Positions 23,051 through 33,249 of a stretch of DNA of 64,000 nt are shown here, piece after piece (within the stretch, counting starts at the first letter, position 1; each line of letters begins with the position of its first letter). A model generated the notes under the pieces. It was not told the DNA's origin and made no database searches. It saw only the letters and a list, made by a program, of their open reading frames with translations. The position numbers were made by a program, and so were the translations under genes. The stretch covers positions 92,482,001 to 92,546,000 of the forward strand of contig JAZHRO010000073.1 of assembly GCA_037157565.1 (NCBI GenBank), in the 5' to 3' direction. The stretch is from Thalassia testudinum. Lineage: Eukaryota > Streptophyta > Magnoliopsida > Alismatales > Hydrocharitaceae.

Positions 23051-25048
23051 CTATGTATATCCCCAAGTACACCCCCCCATGCCTAAAATCTGCAATGTCC
23101 TCATTGCATAGAAGGATATTACCTGGGTCAAAGCTGGGCTGAATAGCCGAAGAACCTGCAAATAAGGTTCAAGAATTGCAGAAATAGGCCCTAAAAAGGA
23201 GCAAAGCAAAGTTGGCCTAGAAAATAGGTAACCTAGGATGTTGGCGAGCTGATGATGAATCCCGATAACAAATGCTCGCCCAACTAAAATGGGAATGAAA
23301 TCTTCCCAGGTCACCAGAAGAGGTTCTAAAGGATAAACAGTTAAAATAACCTCCAAAGGGGTAGGGGTAGGATGACAAGGATCCTCCAAAAAGAATGGGG
23401 AAGGAATGGTATAGAGATAAACCCCCAGGGTAATGGACTGACTAAAGAAATCATCAATCCATACCCGATACTCCATTACAGAAAATATTGGTCTGTTAAG
23501 CCCCCTAGTCAGAACAAAAATGAGCAATTCTCTAAGGCAAGGATCGTCTAGGGTGTCCAAGTTACGAGGTTGTGGGATGGCCATAAGATCTAGGTTGGGT
23601 TTAATCAGCTTGGTGTCCATCCCAAACACTCTTTCTAAATCCTCAATTTCATCCCTAACATTCCTTGCACCATCACGTGGATCTTCCTGCTCTTCATCAG
23701 GAGTCACAATTTCACTTTCAGATATAAGAGAATCAGAGGGTGACTTCGAAGTGAATGAAGGCAGGTTGGAAGCAACAGATCTAGGGATTATCCTATTAAT
23801 GTCATCCCCGGGTTTTTGTTCTTTACTCAAATCTTCCTCGGAGTCTATATGTGAATCCACATAAATCTTAGAAATTGCTTCCAAATTTTCCATCATTTTA
23901 TCATGAGGAGAAATATCATCAATGGGTGTGCCAAGGAAACCTAATTTGGTCAAATTTGTGACATCCTCAGGGGCTAACTCTTCAAATAAGACATAATCAC
24001 CCTTAGTGTCACTCCAAATCTTGAATGTAGGTTCCTCATATAATTCGTCTTCCTCCTCATCACACAATTCATCATGTACCCGAGGTCTAGAATCATTTAA
24101 TATCTCAGCAGATCCCCTAGGGTGCTCTATCTGAGGTAAATTATTTACATTGGTTACATCAGACTCCTCAGATAGGTCAATTTCTTTAGGGTTAGGTTCC
24201 CTAAGGGTGGGTTTGAGTTCCATATCGTGATCAGAAGGGAGGGTAGGATTAACAACTTGACTTTGACCCACTTCATCAAATGTCACAAAAATACTATCAT
24301 CTGGGTCGAGGTCTTCCAATGGTACCATCATTCCCTTCTTTTGACTCCAATATAATTCAGGTGGATACTCAACCTTATCATCATCTTCCTCGGGTTGCCA
24401 CCTTTCTTCATCCAATGCATAGCTACTTTCATGTGTATTTTCCTCCCACCTAAAGTGTAGATCTCTCAAGGAAGTGTCATCTAATGGGGAGGTTTCAAAA
24501 TCGATCCTCGAAAAGTAGCTATTCTCCCCAGAATTTCCCTTCAACTTAAAGTGTAGCTTTCCCACGGGAGATGAATCTATTGTAGAGGGGTGTACGTCAT
24601 CATCAATGGGGCAGATTGGGTGGCTAATTTCATCTCTTTCTTGTTGGCCTGCTCTCAAAGATTCTCCTAACAATTCACTCATTTCATTTTGCATTTTCTG
24701 TATTTCCATCTTCAAAGAGGAGAGGTCATTTCTATCATAAGAGAAGTCAGGCTCAGGCTTATAGTACCCAGGAGTGTTTGTCCAACCATTATAAGTTTTC
24801 AGGGAGGGTGGGTTGGGTATTTCTTTGGTATGTGGGATATTGGGCAAAGCAAATCCCTCTCCTGAGTTCTGCTCACTAATTTGGGGCTTAACTAGGCCAA
24901 TACTCCTATAATAGGAGTAAAACGGATCCCAATGATTGTCATTATGTCCATCAAGGAATGGACCATCTCGGCGTCTGGGATCGAAGGATGTAGAGTGGGG
25001 GTGAGGGTGTGGGCAAGATGTGAAAGGATGAAAATCAATGTGGTCCAT
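23051..25048 (-). CDS. Unknown 665-residue acidic protein of non-autonomous element C
   Basis: I do not recognise a family. The frame is open for 665 codons from ATG at 25048, with a homologue of about 89% identity by eye in element D. Seen in order: a His/Pro-rich start (HPHPHPH, residues 14-18); aromatic-rich residues 40-105; a short predicted coiled coil (107-128, SLKMEIQKMQNEMSELL); and a long acidic middle (140-460). Two copies of a roughly 30-residue motif W-S-x-x-KG-x-x-V-x-(L/F)-E-(D/E)-L-x-P-(D/E)-D lie at 231-261 and 341-370. A C-terminal third (505-650) is rich in hydrophobic residues. No gag capsid, CCHC knuckle, DLGAS protease, FMDD or integrase motif is present. The end of the frame runs into the internal polypurine motif (residues MRTLQILGMGG). 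A role in RNA or particle binding would be pure inference. Confidence 0.8.
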   Translation of the reverse strand: MDHIDFHPFTSCPHPHPHSTSFDPRRRDGPFLDGHNDNHWDPFYSYYRSIGLVKPQISEQNSGEGFALPNIPHTKEIPNPPSLKTYNGWTNTPGYYKPEPDFSYDRNDLSSLKMEIQKMQNEMSELLGESLRAGQQERDEISHPICPIDDDVHPSTIDSSPVGKLHFKLKGNSGENSYFSRIDFETSPLDDTSLRDLHFRWEENTHESSYALDEERWQPEEDDDKVEYPPELYWSQKKGMMVPLEDLDPDDSIFVTFDEVGQSQVVNPTLPSDHDMELKPTLREPNPKEIDLSEESDVTNVNNLPQIEHPRGSAEILNDSRPRVHDELCDEEEDELYEEPTFKIWSDTKGDYVLFEELAPEDVTNLTKLGFLGTPIDDISPHDKMMENLEAISKIYVDSHIDSEEDLSKEQKPGDDINRIIPRSVASNLPSFTSKSPSDSLISESEIVTPDEEQEDPRDGARNVRDEIEDLERVFGMDTKLIKPNLDLMAIPQPRNLDTLDDPCLRELLIFVLTRGLNRPIFSVMEYRVWIDDFFSQSITLGVYLYTIPSPFFLEDPCHPTPTPLEVILTVYPLEPLLVTWEDFIPILVGRAFVIGIHHQLANILGYLFSRPTLLCSFLGPISAILEPYLQVLRLFSPALTQVISFYAMRTLQILGMGGCTWGYT
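23070..23107 (-). promoter_or_regulatory. Internal polypurine motif of element C
   Basis: The minus strand reads CAATGAGGACATTGCAGATT then TTAGGCATGGGGGGG. It sits at the ORF end and about 1.1 kb before the terminal PPT. It is shared with D (45151-45187) and J (62274-62310), and in weaker form with B (10179-10215). Confidence 0.7.
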
Positions 25049-26302
25049 TCTAACTCACACTTCAATCAGAATTCCCCAAGCAAGACACAATTCAAAAAGG
25101 ACCTTTTAGGTCTTTCCCAATTTAGGCTTTTGATTTTAAGTCAGATTGTAGGTGACAATACAATTTGTTCAATCAATTTACGCGCCTATTATCGACCTAC
25201 GGTTCGCCTAAGAAGACCTAGTTGGAGCTTAGGTGTTCTTCCCTAAATCTCAAATGGTCAAGTAAATCCAAAGACGAAAGATCGAGGGATGCAAGCAAGC
25301 TTAAGCCTTCCTTTGAAGCTGTGAATTCGCGGTGCTCCGCAACTACCCCCAAAAATCCGTGACAGGGTATCCCCCTCTTTGGACTTGCAAAACCTTTGAT
25401 CTAAAGTTCCGAACACTTCAGAATCCAATGAAAGGAGGACTCTTGTCCTAGTATTTCCAAACCTAAGGAGTGTCTAGAAGTGTGCCGTGATGCAAGTGAA
25501 ATAAGTGTGCATACACCGTAAAAGATTTTGAACTTTGAATCGCACACCAAGTTTGAAAATCAAATCCTTGGTTTTTAAAATGTCCTTCCTTTAATTAGTA
25601 CTTTTTCTAAAAAAATGTGACCACTTGTTAGATTTATTCAGTACAGATTAGGTGGTCTTCGCATTAAATCCTAAATGCAATGCGTGATCAAAAATAAGAT
25701 GCAAAGTAAGAGAATGCGTACCTTGCCTCCAGCGATCTACGATGCAAGAATGCACGCAATGCAGAAAAGTAAATCTAGAGGCTGCTCATACAGACCTAAA
25801 TGGTTCGTCCTAGGGCAGGCAGCTTCTAGCAGGCAGCTCATTTTTTTTTCTTTTTCTATTTTTTTTTAGAACTACTTATGCACAAGCAAATAAAAGAAAT
25901 AATAATAATAAAAAAAATAAACCTAAATCTAAAGAAAAGGGAACAGGCTCCCAAAAATTACCCAACACGGGTCCAAAACAAAATCTGGGAACAAACCCCT
26001 CAAAATTTGCCCCAGAACAAGGGTTTCAAACTAACTGTAATGAAAAATTAAGTCTTCAGTCTTAATTCTATTCCAATTAAATTAGCGATTAAATACAGTG
26101 GTGTCCGTCGCGTCCTCGTCCTTCTCCTCCTTTCAAAATTGCTTGTCCACTTCTCGTCTGGCGACGTCAAGGGTCGCCTCTCACAGTGGTTGATTCTTGC
26201 ACAAAATTTCTCGCACAGAAAAGAAAATAATAGATGGTCAAATCTCTGTGCAATTGACAAATAATCAAAATAAAATTAGGCAAAATTATTACGTCTGTTG
26301 CC
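25049..26302 (-). other. 5' leader of element C with PBS-proximal hairpin
   Basis: No gene seen. On minus, about 125 bases after the PBS, lies GGCGACCCTTGACGTCGCC (26160-26178), a 6-bp perfect stem, also present in D at 42102-42120. The remainder aligns with the leader of D. The 110-codon frame seen in D (42708-43040) is not open here, so it is unlikely to be a gene. Confidence 0.7.
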
Positions 26303-26320
26303 TCCCCGGCAACGGCGCCA
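26303..26320 (-). promoter_or_regulatory. tRNA-Asp primer-binding site of element C
   Basis: On minus a perfect TGGCGCCGTTGCCGGGGA, the complement of the 3' end of plant tRNA-Asp including CCA. It abuts the 5' LTR. This is the priming site for minus-strand cDNA. Confidence 0.93.
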
Positions 26321-26321
26321 T

Positions 26322-27997
26322 TAGACCGAGTCGATCTTTCACTTTTAAGTCATTTGTAGTTTAATGTGGTGGAAAAATCGACTAATCAATTTTTAACAAG
26401 AAATAACCACTCGCAGAGGAGCGGGTCGTTTCCACAGGGAGACAATAACGTATTAAAATTCGCGCCACTTAAAAATGTTTGTTCGGAGTCAATTTGGACA
26501 AGAACCAAGCCAAGATTGCCTTTAGATTAAGGTTTAAGCAAGAAATAATGCTGAAATGGCAATTATGAGAAACTACAGGATATTTTCCGCAATGCAGAGT
26601 GAATAGAATATGAATAAAATCTGGCAATGGCAGAAAATGTAAATTTTAATCAACGTTTTACTGTAGCAAAACAGGGGAATTGTTCCCCGTTGTCTTGCGC
26701 GACGAGGAGCCGATGGTCGGGCGCGGGAAGCTCGGAGGAGGTCCCTTGGATCAAGGGCTTCGAATCGGTGGTGGCGGCGAGTCGCGCGGCGGTCGGAGGT
26801 GGCCGGACGAGCTCCGGCGGAGGTGCTGCAGGGGTGGCTGCTGCGGCTGGCGTGTGCGGTGAAGTGAGCGGTGGTCGGTTGGGCGGTCTGCAGATGGCTG
26901 TGCGTGGGCGCGCGGAGGGTCTGCTGAGGGCGCTGGCGCGCGGAGGCGTGGCTGCGGTGGTCTGCAGGCGCGGGGAAGAGGGCGTGTGTAGTGAGGCGTG
27001 TGCGGGACTGCTGGCGAGAGGGCGTAGGGGGGTGGTTCTGCAGGTGCTGTTGCAGATGGTGGGGCGCGCACTGCAGTCGGTGCGGGAAGGTGCTGCGGGT
27101 GGACTTCAGACGGGTGCGCCGGTGGTTGCACGTGGAGATGGCGAAGGCTGCAGGCGCAGGGAAGGTGGCGTGAGCGGCCGTGAGGGCTGGAGGTTGTGCA
27201 CGCCTTGCATGCGGTTGGAGATGAGCGGGCTGCTGCGGCGTGGGTGGTGGAAGTGAAGTGAGAGGACGGAGATTGCTGCTGGAGTGGGGGTGGACTTCAG
27301 ACGTCCGGGAAATTTCCCGGACGTCTTAAGTGACTGAAAGGGTGATTGCACAGTGGCTCGGCGGTGGTGGTTGGTGACGACGGCGAGGGAGATGCACGCT
27401 GATGTGCTCACGGTAATGCGGGCGAGCTCCGGATGGCGGTGTGGCCTGTCACACCACACGCCCACGGTGGTGGAGACTCGCCGCCACGGTAGAGGCCGGC
27501 AGTGTGGAGTGGAAGAGAGAGGTTCTCTCTGCACAGTGGTGGGTCGGTGGCGGAGGCCTTCTGAGCTCGGCTGCCTCCGTGCTCCTTTTGTAGTGTCTTG
27601 AACAATTTTGAAATCAGCTGCCGACCAGATCCACCACATCCGCTCCCCCTTGAATGGCTTCATCACTGCAGCAGCCGGGCGTTGGAGCGGCAGCCAGTCG
27701 TTCTGAAAGAAGACGAATAAAGAAAATATTATTAAAATATTAGGGTTATTTATGTATAGACCCTCAACTTCTATGTTAATAAAAACAATATACCTAATTG
27801 GTTATCTAATTAGATGAATGCTATTCTAAGCTAATTCTAAATGCACTTAAGATATGAATGCAATGTATGGATTATGTAATTAGATTAAAACTATGAATTA
27901 ATCTATTTACATCCTAATTTACACTAAATAAATGTTAGAATTAACCTAATGTGTAGGCACTTAAATACTTAAATAGCCCACAACTATGGGCTAATCA
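26322..27997 (-). repeat. 5' LTR of element C
   Basis: 1676 bases, about 99.3% like the 3' LTR by eye. It holds the same perfect 28-base palindrome (27299-27326) and GC-rich core. The start shows TAGACC rather than TGACC, a one-base change at the terminus next to the PBS. The promoter used by the element should be the TATA-like sequence near 27743-27758 (minus). Confidence 0.92.
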
Positions 27998-28089
27998 TTG
28001 AGATAGCACCGTGTTGCATCTTTCAGAGCCTCTCGATGAAGATCGTGTGGCAGAATTGCAGTCGTGCTCGCACCAGTCTTGATTTGGAG

Positions 28090-28157
28090 GCTGGGCGGGA
28101 TTCGAACGTGCGCCTATTAGAGCTCGTCGAGCGTTGGACCAACGCGCTGTAGGGGCT
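28090..28157 (-). other. tRNA-like A/B-box stretch inside right LTR of B
   Basis: On minus GCGTTGGTCCAACGCTC and, about 35 bases later, GTTCGAATCCCGCCC. It matches the copy at 2405-2470. Confidence 0.5.
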
Positions 28158-28762
28158 TCTTTGCTTCATTTAGGAATTAGGCATGCGCGATCTGCGGCCA
28201 TTGGATGGAGATCCAATGGCCCAGATCGTCTGCACCTTTGCCTTAAGAAGTAGAACAGAGGGAGGGGCGGTCGGGTGTGGATGGTTGGGATGGTGCCATG
28301 TGGCACCATCCTGACCGTCCATCTTCTTTGTGTTGTAGACGGTGCCACGGGTGTTGGATTGGATCGATTTTCATGCCATTAGGCTTCTATCATCTATCCA
28401 AACCCATCTGTGCGGTCGGATTTGTCGCATGAGATGCAGATTAAGACCATCTTGGATCTTGATCTCTAGGGTTCCTTGATCCCTATCTGATGCTACGGAT
28501 GTTCGATTAGGGCAATCTTGGAGTCATTGAACTCCAATCGTCGATCTGATCATATCCGTATGGTTGGATCTTCGATCTGAGGCCTTGATAAAATGTTGCC
28601 CCTGTCCCTGACCATAAAACGAGACAATTACTATACAATTTATACAACTTGACCTAAATGCATGATTATGTATGTTATGCAATATTTACAATGTATGATG
28701 CTAAAATGGTACTAAGATATGCATTAATAGACATTTTAGGTTAATTAGATGTATGCACATCG

Positions 28763-31206
28763 GTATTGAACGATTGGGAGGCTGATAGCTACCTAGAATG
28801 ATCTCAAATTGGCCTTCCTAAAGAAAATTTTCCATGTTGGGTGTACCATTGCATTGTGATGGGCAATTACTACTTTGGTCCTACAGCTGGGGGAACTACT
28901 TCATGGTGCCATGGAGCTATTCCAAGATCTATTGCAGAAGTGTCTACACCATGAGGTGACGAAATGGCAACTTGTGCGAATTTTCTATCACGGGTTGACT
29001 GAGCAACTCCGTAATCACATGGATGCTTCTTGCGAAGGGAATTTCCTCAACAAGGATGCAGATAATGCGCATGGCTTGTTTGAGGAAATGAGTGAGAATT
29101 ATATCAATCATACCTCCATCGACACTTTTAACCAATCCCAGCAACCTAGATAGAATGCTAATGAGGTTCAGGGTGCTTATTCATTCGATATGGAATTGAT
29201 TTGCAACAAACTTGCTAAAGTGGACCTAGTTGCATAAAGAATGGAAGATTAGATGGATGGAAACTCTATAAATACTTTTATATCCACTCAATACTAGACT
29301 TCAGGATTCCAATCTTCACGAGCTCCTACTGTATGAGAGCTTGTAAGTCAATTAGAAGTGGCTCAACCTGTGAGCCAGCATTGCTCGGAACCCTAAGGGT
29401 TCCAAACTGGCACCTTTGATCCCAGTTTCTCTAATCCTTCTCCTTTCCCACCATCCTCTCCCTATGAGGATGTGTATGCTATACAGGAAAATGTTAGGCC
29501 CAACTCATATTCTAACTCCTATAACCCAGGTTGGAGGAACCACCCTAACTTCTCCTAGAGAAACCCATGGCAGCAGATCCAAATCCGACCCAGTAATTAT
29601 GCACCGCAAAGACCAATGGGTCATTGTCATGTATACACTCAGCTGCCCCCTAATCAGGTCAATCAGCCAACATGCAATGCCCTTCAACTTGTAGGGCAAG
29701 CTAATCTGAACCGTCAATGGTGGAAATGCAAGGATCCATGCTCCAGCTCATACAGCAAATGAAAACTCGCTGGACAACTTGCAATCCGGACTCATTGCTA
29801 ATACCTGACAAGATCTCTGCCATCTCAACTCATACCCAACCCTCATAACATACAAAATTAGGGCAATTGAGCCTAAGGGTAAGAGAATTAGAGGGACGCA
29901 CATGCACATGCTCAGGTGGTTGAGTAGAGTCCTTCTGCTTCTTCATCCAATCCTAGATATCTGGTTAATCAAGCCCCTTCAATCTTTCCTAACCCTCCCC
30001 AAGACCCAAACTCGTATGCTTCTGCAAACTCTGTTACCTTGATGAGTGGAAGGCAAACCCAGGATCCTGAACTACCCTCTTCCAGTCAATCAAACCCTGG
30101 TGAGCCTGAGGAAGAAAAGGAAAAAATTGAAGAAGTAACCAAGGCTCAGGACACCGAATCTAATGATTTTACTCATGTACCATCCCCTAAAGCCTTCTTA
30201 AAACCCAGGAAGAAGAAACCTGTTGATAACAATGTTGAGCTCTTGAATATATTCAAGAATTTTGAAATCAATATCCTGCACCTTGATGAGATTAAGCATA
30301 TTCCAACTTATGCTAAGTTCTTGAAAGATTTATGCACTCAGAAGCATAAGCCAAAGGAATCTACTCCAAGGAAGGTGATACTCTCCGAGCAGGCTAGTTT
30401 TGTTATCTTGCATCACCTTCCTCAGAAAAAGAGAGATCCCGGTGCCCCTCTGATTTCATGTGTTATTGGGGATTTCACCTTTGACCAGGCACTCTTGGAT
30501 TTAGGTGCATCCATAAACCTAATTTCGACTTCCCTGTATGAAAAGTTTGGATTAGATGAATTCAGGTCAACCTCAATAACACTGCAATTAGCAGACCGCT
30601 CGGTCACAAACCCAAAAGGTGTTTTTGAGGATGTTATTGTTAAGGTCAAGGATTTCTATTTTCCTGTAGATTTTCTTATCCTTGACATGGATGTACCTAA
30701 AGACTTAAGGAACACGCCCTTCATTCTGGGCCATCTGTTCCTACCTACCACCAAGGCCAATATCAACTGTGAAAGCAGTAGTATGGAGATCGCCTTTGGT
30801 GATAGAAAATTAAAATTTGATATTTTTAAGGAGATTAACAAATTTGATGATTGTGGATATATTAAGGAACTCGAGGATAATGATTTGAATCTTAAGACTT
30901 GTATGGTTGTTACTGTTTTCCAGGATTTCTCCCGCACCAATGAACCTGAACCACAACCCTCTGTGGCAAACACACCATATTTCGAAGAGGCTATTGATTT
31001 TGTTCATTCACAACCTCTTCCACTGGATCATCCTGATGGATCTTCATCAGCATCCTTCTTACCTTCTATTATCAACCCTCCCTAACTAGAACTTAAACCA
31101 TTGCCAAAAATTTTGAAATATGAGTTCTTAGGACACAAGAAGACACTCCCTGTGATTATTAGTGAAAATTTAACCAAGGAGAAAGAATCAGAATTGATTA
31201 GGTTCT
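28763..31206 (+). pseudogene. gag and protease of the oldest Athila element (E)
   Basis: Continues the gag begun at 1267-1369. It reads WRD-type capsid remains, then LLQKCLHHEVTKWQLVRIFYHGL (from 28875), [32 protein letters not shown] (about 29520) with several stops. A long open frame of 348 codons (30039-31085) carries VPSPKAFLKPRKKKP, LSEQASFVILHHLPQKKRDPG, the protease core [15 protein letters not shown] with catalytic Asp intact, and [18 protein letters not shown]. The frame ends at 31085, a little before RT. The sequence is cut at 31206 by LTR F, so RT and integrase are absent. The intact protease frame is probably chance survival, as gag upstream is ruined. Confidence 0.88.
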
Positions 31207-32666
31207 TGATATAGACACATCTATTTAGGTTAAAAAGCCTATTCATGCATGTTCCTAGGCTTAGATTTGCATTTCTTGTTATAAATTTTGTAGAGCATGC
31301 ATCATTCTGCATTTAGAGTAGTTGTATATAATTTAAGTTAATTGCATCTCTTTGTGGTCAAGAGAGAAGGATATTTATTTTAGAGCCTCGGATTGATGAT
31401 CCGATTATACGGATCTGATCAAGATGATGATCGGAGTCCAACGCCTCCGGAATCGCCTCGATCGGAGTCCCGTAGCACCATTTGTAATCCAAGGAAGATC
31501 AATAGTCGAGGGACTAGGTGACACAATCCAAAGCATCAAACGACAAATTCGACCTCAGGGATGGATTCGAGTCAATTATCACATCCCAACGTCGAGAAAA
31601 TCAACTCAATCCGACCTCTGTAGCATCCCCTACAAAGGAAAGAACATGGACAGCCCAGATTGTGCCATGTGGTCTAACCCAGGCCACCCATGCACACACA
31701 CAAGCCACCACATGCGCGGAGGCATGCACGCGCAAGCGTGACGCGTGCGGAGCGGCATAGCACATGCGTGGAGGCAGCGGCACGTATCGCGCGTGCGCGT
31801 GTGACAAGGGTGCATGGAGCGTGCCCCAGCACAGGAGCGGGTGGGTGCATGAGCTATATTCAGCGGCGTTTGCAGCGAATCTTCAGCGACGTTTGCAGCG
31901 AATCTTCAGCGACGTTTATGACCATCACTAAATGTCCTGTATATGAATTTGATTCTTTCCTCCACTATAAAAGGAACCTTACCCCTCCCATTTTTCTTTA
32001 CCTCTTCCTTTCTTCCTCTCACCACCTCCAAGGCTCTAGAGAGAGCTTGTCCCAAGTTGGGATGCTCCTCTAGAGTAGAAAATCAAATAGTTTTCCCTCT
32101 CCTCATCCCCATTCGTGGAACATCTCGTGGCCATCCTCTCACCTCCCTTTGGGAAGAAGATCCTCACTGCGATGTCGTCCTGCCCCATCCTCCGTCCTCT
32201 GGTTCAATCCTCCTTTGTCCCGCTCCTCACCACCTTCCTCCTGGCGACGTCAGTGCGAGTAGTCCTCTGAGCAACCGTTGAGGGGCATTTCTCTCACCTC
32301 TTTCTATCTTTTTACGCTTTCGTAGTGTAGTTTTCCTACTTTCGTAGTTGTTCATGAATAGATGATTATTTCTCTCTTTCTCTCTCTCTCCCTCTCTCTC
32401 TTATATTTTTCCAAGTAGATAAAGTTCTCATCGACCTAATCTCTTTGTTGTTAAAAATACCAAAAAAATTAGAAATGATAAAAATTACCAAAAAGAAATA
32501 AAAGTGAAGCACGAATTTCATAAAACCAAACATTCGCCTCCCCGTGTTCGACCCGAGAGTCACTTTTTGAGTTTTGGTATAAATTTTATCTGATCATGCG
32601 TTTTGCAACTACGACGACGGGTTACTCGTAACCCTAATTTTTAAACTCGCGAAACATGTGCGATCA
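31207..32666 (+). repeat. LTR F (5' LTR, plus orientation) of a truncated Athila-type element
   Basis: Starts TGATATAGAC at the exact point where E's RT-proximal frame breaks and ends GCGATCA three bases before a PBS. It is 1460 bases. The first 250 bases resemble the LTR of A read on minus (CCTAGGCTTAGATTTGCAT; GCATTTAGAGTAGTT), so it is a related family. The TATA box ACTATAAAAGG is at about 31965-31975. Confidence 0.82.
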
Positions 32667-32669
32667 TTT

Positions 32670-32687
32670 TGGCGCCATTGCCGGGGA
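32670..32687 (+). promoter_or_regulatory. tRNA-Asp primer-binding site of element F
   Basis: TGGCGCCATTGCCGGGGA, one mismatch (G to A) to the tRNA-Asp complement. The short leader that follows (to about 32820) is the only internal sequence left before LINE sequence begins. Confidence 0.88.
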
Positions 32688-32821
32688 GGCAACACTCTTT
32701 GGTTTTTTTTTTCCCATGCGTTTTTCTACCTTACCTAACTTTTATCTCACTTTTTCTCTGATCTTACTATGATTGCAGGTACACTTTTGAGGTAGGCCAG
32801 AGCAGTTAGATCACCTGCCAT

Positions 32822-33249
32822 TTAAGGGGATGCAAGAATCTGCCTTCAGATTTGATCCCTTTCTAGAAGAAGCATTTCCGCAGCATATGGAGCCTCTTGC
32901 AGATCGGCTTTGGTGCCTTGAAAATGGAGAAAAAGAAGACAAGGATAGAGGTGATGACCAAGTTCAAGAGGATAAGCCTTCCTCCTTTCGAAAAGTAACA
33001 GCTTCTCCAACTCTCCAACTTAGCCACTACCCTCTCAAATATGGAGTTCCAATCACTCTTTCTCAATTTGGTGTCTCATAGGGGCAGCCCCAAGTCTTTC
33101 ACCGGTATAGATATAATGGCCGTATGGAGGTTAGTTGATAAGTCTTCACTTTCTTGACCTGTCAGTTGAAAACAAACTAGAGAGGACTTCATTCCATTCA
33201 ACTTTAGCTCGGAAACTTCCCCAAACATGGAGACCATTGTGTAGGGGAT
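32822..33249 (-). pseudogene. L1-type LINE, RT 3' part (minus strand), continues at 35093
   Basis: Minus frame (33066-32863) reads RKSDWNSIFERVVAKLESWR..FSKGGRLILLNLVITSILVFFFSIFKAPKPICKRL, the region after the RT catalytic core of plant L1 elements. The same segment is in the plus LINE at about 36475-36650. The upstream half of the same LINE is at 35093-35755, separated by solo LTR G. There is no poly(T) at the left boundary, so the 3' end is missing. Confidence 0.88.

Larger units (their letters stand above)
20265..27997 (-). mobile_element. Element C: young non-autonomous LTR retrotransposon with one unknown ORF, target duplication TTGAG
   Basis: 7733 bases flanked by perfect TTGAG (20260-20264, 27998-28002). 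LTRs are 20265-21939 and 26322-27997. On the minus strand the order is 5' LTR, tRNA-Asp PBS (perfect 18 bases), 1.25-kb leader, one ORF (25048-23051), 3' region with stem-loop array, hairpin, PPT, 3' LTR. There is no gag, protease, RT, RNase H or integrase, so it must borrow these. By eye the LTRs differ at about 11-12 of 1675 positions, making it young. Element D (40287-48018) is a second, older member. Confidence 0.92.
1370..28762 (-). mobile_element. Element B: decayed full-length Athila-type retrotransposon carrying three nested insertions
   Basis: The element runs on the minus strand: 5' LTR at 19318-28762 (split by element C), degenerate PBS, leader, gag, protease, RT, RNase H, integrase, 3' region, PPT, and 3' LTR at 1370-3072. 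Nested inside are A (3760-9665), solo LTR I (14904-16970) and C (20265-27997). Removing these leaves about 11.7 kb, a normal Athila size. The flanks GCATT (1365-1369) and GTATT (28763-28767) are a one-mismatch target duplication. All coding parts have stops or frameshifts, so it is dead. Confidence 0.85.
19318..28762 (-). repeat. 5' LTR of element B, split by element C
   Basis: The two parts (19318-20264 and 28003-28762) together match the 3' LTR at 1370-3072. The break falls where the left copy reads GTTGGACACGATAAGATAGCACC. The duplicated TTGAG on both sides of C proves the insertion. The last base of the LTR (28762) is G rather than A. Confidence 0.88.

Noticed and set aside
26301..26320. 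Possible tRNA gene end (CCCCGGCAACGGCGCCA)
   Set aside because: Only the 3' end of tRNA-Asp is present, next to an LTR and in the right orientation for priming. It is a PBS; the same holds for the sites at 50731, 55516, 41965 and 32670.
30039..31085. Possible intact host aspartic protease gene
   Set aside because: The DLGASINL context and flanking gag linker are those of Athila, and the frame is continuous with ruined gag upstream and an LTR break downstream.
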